From assembly GCA_016302545.1 (NCBI GenBank), contig JAEDNK010000102.1:1-5017 (forward strand): a stretch of DNA of 5,017 bases, read 5' to 3'. The translations under genes were made by a program, and so were the position numbers. This DNA comes from Bacillota bacterium. Its GTDB lineage: Bacteria > Bacillota > Clostridia > Peptostreptococcales > Anaerovoracaceae. Positions within the stretch are counted from its first letter, which is position 1. Each line of letters starts with the position of its first letter. Below are positions 1 to 5,017 of this stretch, in pieces. The notes below the pieces were generated by a model that saw only the letters and a list, made by a program, of their open reading frames with translations, ran no database searches and had not been told where the DNA came from.

Positions 1-518
1 CTCAGCATGGAGTACACCAGATTGTCTCTGTCTGCGCCGTCGTAGGTGTGATATGCCTTTCGCTGAACCCCTTCAAACTTGAAACCGCACTTTTCGATGA
101 CCCTCTGGGAACGCTTATTTTCAGGGCCTGTGCATATGGCCAGCACCACCAGATCCAGCTCCTTAAAGGCGTAATCGATTACAGCCTTTGCAGCTTCGGT
201 CATATAGCCCATGCCCCAGCTTTCCTTTGCCAGAGAATAGCCCAGCTCCCGGCTGTTTACATTCTCACGGCGTTTGTCAGGCTCAAGGCCTACGCTTCCT
301 ATGATTTTGCCGCTTTCCTTTTCGCGGATAGCCCACACCTCGTTAGGTAAAAAAAGCTCTTCGATTATTTCCTTTGACTCCGCCTCGCTTTCGTGAGGCT
401 TCCATCCTGCATTGGGGCCCACATCCGGATTTTTCGCGTATTCATAAAGGCCTTTGATATCTTCCTCTGAAGTGGTCCATTTATCCAGAATAAGTCTTTC
501 TGTTTCAATTCTCTTCAT
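1..518 (-). CDS. GNAT N-acetyltransferase, RimJ/RimL type (3' end cut by window edge)
   Basis: This is a probable acetyl-CoA-dependent N-acetyltransferase of the RimJ/RimL subgroup of the GNAT fold. Translating the minus strand from the ATG at 518 gives 172 codons with no stop before the window edge, so only the extreme C-terminus is missing; relatives are usually about 170-190 residues. The N-terminus reads METERLIL-like (IETERLILDKW, residues 4-14), the usual opening of this family. The acetyl-CoA loop and following helix are at about 99-118 (ESWGMGYMTEAAKAVIDYAF). The late motif N134...S137...IEKCGF (141-146) followed by EG is also typical. A very strong Shine-Dalgarno, AAAGGAGGT at 539-531, sits 12 bases before this ATG. 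An in-frame ATG at 557 with a weaker ribosome site would add 13 residues. It is the last gene of the run, about 49 bases after the LTA synthase homologue. The substrate (ribosomal protein N-terminus, small molecule or other) cannot be told from sequence. Confidence 0.9.
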   Translation of the reverse strand, partial: MKRIETERLILDKWTTSEEDIKGLYEYAKNPDVGPNAGWKPHESEAESKEIIEELFLPNEVWAIREKESGKIIGSVGLEPDKRRENVNSRELGYSLAKESWGMGYMTEAAKAVIDYAFKELDLVVLAICTGPENKRSQRVIEKCGFKFEGVQRKAYHTYDGADRDNLVYSML

Positions 519-530
519 ATCTTCAGTCTG

Positions 531-539
531 ACCTCCTTT
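531..539 (-). promoter_or_regulatory. Shine-Dalgarno for the GNAT gene
   Basis: The minus strand reads AAAGGAGGT, almost full complementarity to the 16S rRNA tail. The spacer to the ATG at 518 is 12 bases, longer than ideal. A second candidate, AAAGGA at 569-564, lies 6 bases before the in-frame ATG at 557 and overlaps the stop codon of the preceding gene. I favour 518 because the strong site and the family N-terminus agree, but the choice is not certain. Confidence 0.6.
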
Positions 540-567
540 GCCGTCGTTTTCTTTCATGTGTTTTCCT

Positions 568-2613
568 TTATTCGGTAGTGCTTAATATCTCCTTACTCTT
601 ATTCTCTATCTGGCTTACCTTCATGTTAGGCGCATCCTCAGGGTCCACCTCCTCCAGAAGTCCCAGCACAGACTCTCCCAAATAGATGGTCTTTAGGGTC
701 TTGCCGTCAAGGGTGACTTTGCTGTACTGTGTAAAGTTCTGTCCTTTCAGGTAATATCTGTCGCCTATTTTGACCACCTCGTCGATCTTTATATCCTTTA
801 CGCCCATCTTAAGCTTGGTAGGCTCGAAAGGATTGGTCCCGCCATAGATATATTGCTTTCCGTAGAGCATATCATAGCCCAGAGCTTTCAGGTCGGAAAG
901 ATAGGTTTCGCTGTTCTTGTGATTCTGCTGATAGGTAAATACCGTTCCCACCTGCATATCCAGCATGTCCATAACATGGGCTGCCAGCTGGTAGGTGTGA
1001 AGGTTTTCGTCGTCCTTTTTCATACCGAAATTATCCCAGATGACGTATTGAGTTCCGTAAAGGGTTCCGCTTTCCAGATCATCTTCGGTAATATCTATGG
1101 CCGGAATATGGTCTCCGTACATTACCAGCACAGTAGGTTCATCTCTCTCTGCCAGCTCTGCTGTAAGTTCACCTATAAATTTATCCATTTCGTATATCTG
1201 GTTTACATAATACTCGTATTTCCATTTCAGCTCCTCGGAAGGTGCGCTGAGCACCTCTATCTTAGGATTTTCGATAACCTTTTCCGCCGGATACTTGCCA
1301 TGTCCCTGCACGGAAATGGTGTAGATCATATCCCGCCCCTCGGTGGAATCCAGCGCATCGTTAATGCACTCCGTAAGCACGTTGTCCTTGGCCCAGTTCT
1401 TTGGGGTCTTAGCTACATTCTGCATGTATTCCACACTTGTAAAGGTATCGAAGCCCATGTTGGCAAAGACCGTGTTTCTGTTATAGAAAACGGCTCTGTG
1501 GTTGTGAATGGCATGAGAAGCATAGCCCATGCTGTCAAGGTCGTAGGCCAGACTTTCTCCCGTCCTTTCCTTAAGCACCGCCTTATAGGGATATTCGCCG
1601 GGACCGAAGAATTTTACGCTCAGTCCCGTAAGCACTTCAAATTCCACGTTGGCAGTTCCTGCGCCGCAGGCGGGAACCGTCAGCTCACCCGAGGAATATT
1701 CGCTCATCAGCCTCCTGAAATTAGGGCAGGCGTCGCCGGACAGTTTTATGGTCTTTACAGTCTCCGGATCTATAAAGGATTCCAGCTGAAGAAACAGGAT
1801 GTTGGGATGCTCCATGTCTATATCCTTCTCTTCAAGAAGCATTGCGCCGTCCTCCCCCAGTTCCTTTTCGGAAAAAATATCCAGCATGCTTTCCTTGCTG
1901 TATCCGGCAGGCTTGCTGATACCCGTGTTAAGCCATGTATTGGTAAAGCAGTACACTACGCCATAGTCTCTGTATGCGTATGCCAGATTTCCAAAGAAGG
2001 TTTCCACAACTCCGGCGTTTACGGCAAGGGAGGTGGAAAGAAAGGTGAAGCCGATAACCAGCACCACTCCTACAAGGTTTCTCTTTCTCTTCAGCTTGTC
2101 CTTTTTCTGCGGCCCTTTAATAAAGAGTAGCACCAGCGCCCCTACGGCCACGACAATTCCCACCCCTGCCAGCACGATCACCGGCGTGGAAAGATAATTG
2201 GTCACAATAGTAAGACCGTCCTCCAGATTGCTCAGATCCTTTACCGTAAAGGGGGTCATTCTCTGGGTCAGTATCACACCGTTGGTAATTCCTACTGCAA
2301 GCCAGAAAATAGCCACCACGGTGAAAACGAAAAGTCTTCGTTTAAACACCGATGCGATGACCAGAGTTGTAAAGATTATAAGTGAGTTATACAGGAAAAT
2401 CACGGGGCTGTGAAACATAAAGCTTATGCCTCCTGAAAGCCCCTGAGTGGTAAACCTGCCAAGAGTCTCAATTATCAGGTTAAGCGCCAGCGCCCAGATT
2501 GCCGCATAGACAAAGCTGTTCTTATAGAACTTGCGCTTATCCATAGTTTCCACTTCGTGAATCGTCTCTTCAACCTTTCGGTCCAGCTTTTCAAATTTAT
2601 CAAATTTTTCCAT
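568..2613 (-). CDS. LTA synthase family protein (membrane phosphoglycerol transferase, sulfatase fold)
   Basis: The 681-residue membrane enzyme belongs to the lipoteichoic acid synthase family, which moves glycerolphosphate from phosphatidylglycerol onto a growing polymer outside the cell. A charged cytoplasmic N-terminus (1-30) precedes five hydrophobic segments at about 32-53, 66-88, 93-115, 143-165 and 180-201. The extracellular sulfatase-fold domain spans about 268-580. By comparison with Staphylococcus aureus LtaS, the metal ligands and nucleophile are E278 (in NILFLQLESF), T320 (in ACGAGTANVEFE), and D501 and H502 (in MYGDHIPAI). H438 (in VQGHGKY) and the HNHRAVFYNR stretch (370-379) match the substrate pocket. 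A further domain at about 600-681 follows the catalytic core. The ATG at 2613 has AAAGGGA nine bases upstream. It starts 45 bases after the rsmA stop with no terminator between. Family membership is secure, but whether the product is true LTA or another glycerolphosphate polymer is inferred. Confidence 0.93.
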   Translation of the reverse strand: MEKFDKFEKLDRKVEETIHEVETMDKRKFYKNSFVYAAIWALALNLIIETLGRFTTQGLSGGISFMFHSPVIFLYNSLIIFTTLVIASVFKRRLFVFTVVAIFWLAVGITNGVILTQRMTPFTVKDLSNLEDGLTIVTNYLSTPVIVLAGVGIVVAVGALVLLFIKGPQKKDKLKRKRNLVGVVLVIGFTFLSTSLAVNAGVVETFFGNLAYAYRDYGVVYCFTNTWLNTGISKPAGYSKESMLDIFSEKELGEDGAMLLEEKDIDMEHPNILFLQLESFIDPETVKTIKLSGDACPNFRRLMSEYSSGELTVPACGAGTANVEFEVLTGLSVKFFGPGEYPYKAVLKERTGESLAYDLDSMGYASHAIHNHRAVFYNRNTVFANMGFDTFTSVEYMQNVAKTPKNWAKDNVLTECINDALDSTEGRDMIYTISVQGHGKYPAEKVIENPKIEVLSAPSEELKWKYEYYVNQIYEMDKFIGELTAELAERDEPTVLVMYGDHIPAIDITEDDLESGTLYGTQYVIWDNFGMKKDDENLHTYQLAAHVMDMLDMQVGTVFTYQQNHKNSETYLSDLKALGYDMLYGKQYIYGGTNPFEPTKLKMGVKDIKIDEVVKIGDRYYLKGQNFTQYSKVTLDGKTLKTIYLGESVLGLLEEVDPEDAPNMKVSQIENKSKEILSTTE

Positions 2614-2658
2614 AATTTCTAGTCCCTTTCTCTTGCAATCTCAAAACTCCATTTGAAG

Positions 2659-3528
2659 CTATAACCTGGAATATACCTCGTTTGATAGATCTGCAAACTC
2701 CTCCAGCGTAAGGGTTTCTGCTCTCCTTGCCGGATCTATTCCCGCCGCCAAAAGCGCCTCCCTTACCCCTTCCTTCGTAACGCCTTCTACTCCCATAAGG
2801 GAATTGAGCAGCGTCTTTCGCCGCTGTCCGAAGCCTGCCTTTACGCATCTGAAAAAAACCTCTCTGTCCTTTAGCTCCACCGGCTTTTCCTCTCTCATGG
2901 CAAGCTTAAGTACGGTGGAGTCCACCTTAGGCTGAGGCACAAAGACCTCCTTAGGCACGTTTACCACGGCTTCCACCCTGCAATAATACTGTACTGCCAC
3001 GGAAAGCGCACCATAGGCTTTGCTTCCGGGTGCAGCCTTTATCCTGTCGGCCACCTCCTTCTGCATCATTACGGTTATGCTGTCAGCATTTACGCCCTCC
3101 TCCAGCAGCTTCATTATTATAGGGGTGGTAATGTAATAAGGCAGATTGCCTATTATTTTTACTCCCGAAAGCTTGTCCTCACTATTGCGACAATCCTCGA
3201 TGAGTCTGTTTACATCGGTTTTTAAGATATCCTGATTTACAATTTCCACATTATCCTTGTCTGCCAGGGTTTCTTTAAGAATGGGAATCAGGTTTTTATC
3301 TATTTCCACGGCAATAACTCTCTTTGCCCTTTCCGCTGCTTCATTTGTTATTACGCCTATTCCCGGTCCGATTTCAATCACCAGGTCATCAGCGCCTATT
3401 CCCGCTCCCTCTATGATGCGATCTATTATATTTTTATCTGTTAAAAAGTTCTGCCCCAAGCTTTTAGAGAGCTTGAAGCCGTGTCTTTCTTTAATGTCCC
3501 TTATTGTCGATGGTGCGTATAGTTTCAT
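2659..3528 (-). CDS. rsmA: 16S rRNA (adenine(1518)-N(6)/adenine(1519)-N(6))-dimethyltransferase RsmA/KsgA
   Basis: RsmA (KsgA) uses S-adenosylmethionine to dimethylate the two adjacent adenosines in the last hairpin of 16S rRNA, late in 30S assembly. Its loss gives kasugamycin resistance. With the ATG at 3528 the protein has 289 residues, close to the 292 of B. subtilis. Visible motifs are KSLGQNFLTD (22-31), the SAM-binding VIEIGPGIG (50-58), an acidic D100 in NQDI, the catalytic NLPYY (128-132), FVPQPKVDS (197-205) and the C-terminal FGQRRKTLLNSL (233-244). A TTG at 3531 directly before the ATG could also initiate. The site AGAGGA at 3539-3534 lies five bases from the ATG but only two from the TTG, so ATG is preferred. 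The gene begins 38 bases inside the end of rnmV in another frame, which suggests translational coupling. The rnmV-ksgA pairing is conserved in Bacillota. Confidence 0.97.
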   Translation of the reverse strand: MKLYAPSTIRDIKERHGFKLSKSLGQNFLTDKNIIDRIIEGAGIGADDLVIEIGPGIGVITNEAAERAKRVIAVEIDKNLIPILKETLADKDNVEIVNQDILKTDVNRLIEDCRNSEDKLSGVKIIGNLPYYITTPIIMKLLEEGVNADSITVMMQKEVADRIKAAPGSKAYGALSVAVQYYCRVEAVVNVPKEVFVPQPKVDSTVLKLAMREEKPVELKDREVFFRCVKAGFGQRRKTLLNSLMGVEGVTKEGVREALLAAGIDPARRAETLTLEEFADLSNEVYSRL

Positions 3529-4063
3529 CAAATTCCTCTCTGCTTATATTGAAGCTGTTAAGCTTACTCAACATCGCCTTGGCGTTTCCGCCGCCTATTC
3601 CTATTATTGCGCCCAGCTCCTGCCGCCGTTTTGCCGAGTCCGGTTTTCCGGCAAGCCCTGCCCGGAAAAGGTCCTCCTCCATGAAATTCCCGCCCCTTGT
3701 ATCGTCGGTGCAGTGGGCTTTTAAGAGAGCTTCTTTAATATCCTCCGGCTCTGCGTTTTCTATTCCGATATCGCCCTTTTTAAGGGCCTGACTGCGCGGC
3801 AAAAAAGCCTGCTTCGCATCGGGAAATTTTTCTGTCAGCTTCCGCCGAATTTCCTCTCCCGAAAAATCCGGATCGGTAAATATTATTATTCCCTGCTCCT
3901 CATAGGCCTTTCCTATCAAATTCCATGTTTCTTTTTTTATTCCAAAGCCGTGAGTTTCAATAACAAGACACTCCGCAGCCCTTTTGACTGCGGCGGTATC
4001 GTCTCTCCCCTCCACAACTATGGCTTCCTTAATCCTCAGCTTTCCCGGCGTTATCATCTTCAT
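3491..4063 (-). CDS. rnmV: Ribonuclease M5 (5S rRNA maturation, TOPRIM nuclease)
   Basis: Ribonuclease M5 cuts the precursor of 5S rRNA on both sides of its double-stranded stem to give mature ends, acting with ribosomal protein L18. The 190-residue protein matches the family length (186 in B. subtilis). The TOPRIM core is clear: IVVEGRDD (15-22) carries the catalytic E18, and FTDPDFSGEEIRR (62-74) carries the metal-binding DxD at D64 and D66. The family signature GIENA (100-104) follows. The C-terminal half has IIGIGGGNAKAML (153-165) and NISREEF (172-178), as in other M5 proteins. The ATG at 4063 lies inside the end of divIC (35-base overlap), and an ATG two codons later (4057) is equally possible. 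The ribosome site is weak (AAAGAGA), consistent with translational coupling to divIC. About eight residues precede the usual start of homology (IKEAIVVEGRDD). The identity is secure. Confidence 0.95.
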   Translation of the reverse strand: MKMITPGKLRIKEAIVVEGRDDTAAVKRAAECLVIETHGFGIKKETWNLIGKAYEEQGIIIFTDPDFSGEEIRRKLTEKFPDAKQAFLPRSQALKKGDIGIENAEPEDIKEALLKAHCTDDTRGGNFMEEDLFRAGLAGKPDSAKRRQELGAIIGIGGGNAKAMLSKLNSFNISREEFDETIRTIDNKGH

Positions 4064-4391
4064 TCTCTTTCTGGATGTTTTCGGGCAGAATAAACAAAAG
4101 CTCGTTAGACTTGACCAGCTTCAGGTCCCTTCTTGCAAGTCTTTCAATGTACTCTGCAGAGTTTATGTTTTCATACTGCGCCAGCAAATCCTCCTTAGTA
4201 TTGAGCAGCTCCTGTTTTTGTGCTTCTGCTTCTTCTCTCTCCTTATTAAGCTTGACTATCTTAATTCCTGACACCGCAAAATAAGCTATGACCAGTATAA
4301 TCAAAGCCGCTGCAATCAGTCCCGTCCTGCCGGGCAGCCTTTTCTTTTTTTTCACCTCAAAAGCGCTTACTTCGCCCTTTATCTTCGTCAT
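4029..4391 (-). CDS. divIC: Septum formation initiator, DivIC/FtsB family
   Basis: DivIC is a small bitopic divisome protein that partners FtsL and DivIB to activate septal peptidoglycan synthesis, both in growth and at the sporulation septum. The 120-residue protein has the family layout: a basic cytoplasmic N-terminus (KKKKR at 14-18), one membrane segment (about 24-43), an extracellular coiled coil rich in E, K, Q and L (about 46-78), and the conserved EYIERLARRDLKLVK (80-94) leading to ELLFILPE. The acidic tail (EDDNAGKAED, 111-120) is encoded where the gene overlaps rnmV. The ATG at 4391 has a GGAGGGGG purine block at 4402-4395. It follows yabQ with a 35-base overlap, as expected for the conserved yabP-yabQ-divIC group. 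The length is close to B. subtilis DivIC (125). FtsL-like proteins share this plan, but the gene position and motif favour DivIC. Confidence 0.92.
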   Translation of the reverse strand: MTKIKGEVSAFEVKKKKRLPGRTGLIAAALIILVIAYFAVSGIKIVKLNKEREEAEAQKQELLNTKEDLLAQYENINSAEYIERLARRDLKLVKSNELLFILPENIQKENEDDNAGKAED

Positions 4392-4689
4392 TGTCCCCCT
4401 CCGTCACGGTAAGTATACCACAAAAAAACTTCTTCCACAACAAAAGACCTATGAGAAAGGAGCCCACCCCCGTGGCTGTAAGCTTCCCGTTATCGCAGTA
4501 GTAAAAAAATTCACTTATCATTACGCCTATGACGGCATACATGACCAGCTGCGTTATGATATTTCCGATTCTCCTAAAGCCTTTAATATCGATAAATTTT
4601 TTAAAAACCTCTGCCACCAGTCCCGCCGACATTCCACAGCCTGACATGACCAGAAAAATCATAAGTTCGCTCCTGATAAGCTCGCTCAT
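4357..4689 (-). CDS. yabQ: Spore cortex biosynthesis protein YabQ
   Basis: YabQ is a mother-cell membrane protein needed for spore cortex formation in B. subtilis, where it sits in the membrane around the forespore. Its biochemical role is unknown. This 110-residue copy is nearly all hydrophobic, with segments at about 9-28, 43-63 and 73-94, and ends in a short charged tail (GDNDEDKGRSKRF). It is about half the length of B. subtilis YabQ (211) and corresponds to the conserved N-terminal core. I did not see a frameshift, and the stop falls just inside divIC, so I take it as a naturally short form. Its ATG overlaps the yabP stop (ATGA), with AGGA a few bases upstream. The call rests on the hydrophobic pattern together with its exact place between yabP and divIC. 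Sequence alone would be weaker support, because this family diverges quickly. Confidence 0.88.
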   Translation of the reverse strand: MSELIRSELMIFLVMSGCGMSAGLVAEVFKKFIDIKGFRRIGNIITQLVMYAVIGVMISEFFYYCDNGKLTATGVGSFLIGLLLWKKFFCGILTVTEGDNDEDKGRSKRF

Positions 4690-4958
4690 TTTTCCTGCCT
4701 TGCTGATATTTTTTTCAGAAAACGGCCTTTTTCCTTAATCCTTCTGTCCGTATATGCCACCGATGAAATTTTGCCCGTTACCACCAGCATACCCTCCGCC
4801 AGATCCAGCTTTTCAATGTTAAGCTGCTCGCCTGTGATTTCAATTCCTCCATCCTTAAGGTTTGCCCAGAGAGACTCCTCATCAAAAGCGTCCACGTCGG
4901 CTACTTGGCTGAGCGTCAGCTTTTCCCTGTTTTCAATGGTTATGTAGTGATTATCCAT
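4686..4958 (-). CDS. yabP: Sporulation protein YabP
   Basis: YabP is a small soluble sporulation protein of the YabP/YqfC family, expressed in the mother cell of B. subtilis. Its exact function in spore envelope assembly is not known. The 90-residue protein shows the family pattern from end to end: ENREKLTLSQVADVDAFDEE (9-28), then a series of beta strands around GIEITGEQLNIEKLDLAEG (38-56) and LVVTGKISSVAYTD (58-71), then a basic tail. No signal peptide or membrane segment is present. The ATG at 4958 has GAGGAGGT at 4975-4968 with nine bases between, the best spaced ribosome site in the window. The stop TGA shares bases with the yabQ ATG. It is the first gene of the run visible here. In related genomes hup and an S4-domain gene (rqcP) come just upstream, but they would lie beyond the right edge. 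Confidence 0.95.
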   Translation of the reverse strand: MDNHYITIENREKLTLSQVADVDAFDEESLWANLKDGGIEITGEQLNIEKLDLAEGMLVVTGKISSVAYTDRRIKEKGRFLKKISARQEK

Positions 4959-4967
4959 GGCGTGTCT

Positions 4968-4975
4968 ACCTCCTC
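4968..4975 (-). promoter_or_regulatory. Shine-Dalgarno of yabP
   Basis: The minus strand reads GAGGAGGT, ending nine bases before the yabP ATG at 4958. It fixes the yabP start. It directly abuts the left arm of the inverted repeat at 4976-5000, so a folded leader hairpin would sit right against the ribosome site. Confidence 0.8.
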
Positions 4976-5000
4976 ATTAAACCCTTATTTTAGGTTTAAT
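4976..5000. repeat. 8-bp inverted repeat in the yabP leader
   Basis: The arms ATTAAACC (4976-4983) and GGTTTAAT (4993-5000) are perfect inverted copies separated by 9 bases. In RNA read from the minus strand they could form a weak A/U-rich hairpin ending one step before the yabP ribosome site. There is no T tract after it, so it does not look like an intrinsic terminator. It could equally be a protein-binding palindrome or chance in A/T-rich leader DNA. Confidence 0.5.
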
Positions 5001-5005
5001 ATATG
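4997..5005 (-). promoter_or_regulatory. Possible sigma-E/sigma-K-type -10 element before yabP
   Basis: The minus strand reads CATATATTA. This fits the CATA-nnn-TA form of the sigma-K -10 and differs at one position from the sigma-E -10 (CATACAnT). yabP is sigma-E dependent in B. subtilis, which makes a mother-cell promoter here plausible. The -35 would lie about 14 bases further upstream, beyond the right edge, so half of the evidence is missing. Transcription would start near 4990, giving a leader of about 30 bases. The match is short and in A/T-rich DNA, so this is only a suggestion. Confidence 0.25.
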
Positions 5006-5017
5006 AGAAAGGAGCAG

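Noticed and set aside
48..350. A 100-codon plus-strand frame at the left edge.
   Set aside because: It is antisense to the GNAT gene, whose minus-strand translation carries the acetyl-CoA and NxxS...EKCGF motifs.
853..2130. A 425-codon open frame on the plus strand, antisense to the LTA synthase gene.
   Set aside because: It lies wholly opposite a gene with clear catalytic motifs. Its translation is rich in Cys, His and Phe without any recognisable domain. It has no good ribosome site that I can see. It is best explained by codon bias of the real gene.
2614..2658. Looked for a terminator or promoter between rsmA and the LTA synthase gene.
   Set aside because: The 45 bases hold only a ribosome site. 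No stem with a T tract and no convincing -35/-10 pair is present.
2600..2848. An 82-codon minus-strand frame bridging the rsmA end and the LTA synthase start.
   Set aside because: Most of it overlaps rsmA in another frame, and the translation is Gly/Arg-rich without family resemblance. The rsmA C-terminus and the LTA synthase start both fit their families.
4288..4644. A 118-codon plus-strand frame across yabQ and divIC.
   Set aside because: It lies opposite two overlapping genes with conserved order, and the translation has no family features.
4360..4689. Considered yabQ truncated by a frameshift, since it is about half the B. subtilis length.
   Set aside because: The stop lies at the divIC junction, as expected for an intact gene order. 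There is no room for a longer C-terminus, and other frames downstream show only divIC. Short forms are plausible in Clostridia.

Overview
This window is a compact stretch of ordinary chromosome from an endospore-forming Bacillota, most likely class Clostridia. Three things point there: the sporulation genes yabP and yabQ, the Gram-positive division gene divIC next to them, and a ribonuclease M5 followed by ksgA/rsmA. Base composition looks moderate, and every gene resembles its neighbours in style. I see no mobile element, CRISPR array, tRNA or rRNA. A genus cannot be named from this sequence.

All seven genes lie on the minus strand, so they are transcribed from the right edge of the window towards the left. 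In transcription order they are yabP (4958-4686), yabQ (4689-4357), divIC (4391-4029), rnmV (4063-3491), rsmA/ksgA (3528-2659), an LTA-synthase-family membrane phosphoglycerol transferase (2613-568), and a RimJ/RimL-type GNAT acetyltransferase that starts at about 518 and runs off the left edge. The first five genes overlap one another, by 4, 35, 35 and 38 bases. The last two follow after gaps of 45 and about 49 bases. No intrinsic terminator was found, so the whole run could be one transcript. No gene-free stretch exceeds 60 bases.

By role, yabP and yabQ act in spore envelope and cortex formation, and DivIC is a core divisome protein. RnmV matures 5S rRNA, and RsmA dimethylates two adenosines near the 3' end of 16S rRNA. 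The LTA-synthase-like protein builds a polyglycerolphosphate-type envelope polymer, and the target of the acetyltransferase is unknown. In Bacillus subtilis, yabP-yabQ-divIC and rnmV-ksgA are two separate loci near the origin. Here they are fused into one overlapping run.

Upstream of yabP, at the right edge, there is an 8-bp inverted repeat and a match to the -10 element of mother-cell sigma factors. The matching -35 would lie outside the window. I found no convincing undescribed system. The points most worth a second look are the run of long same-phase gene overlaps, the extra C-terminal beta-rich domain on the LTA synthase homologue, and the yabP leader.
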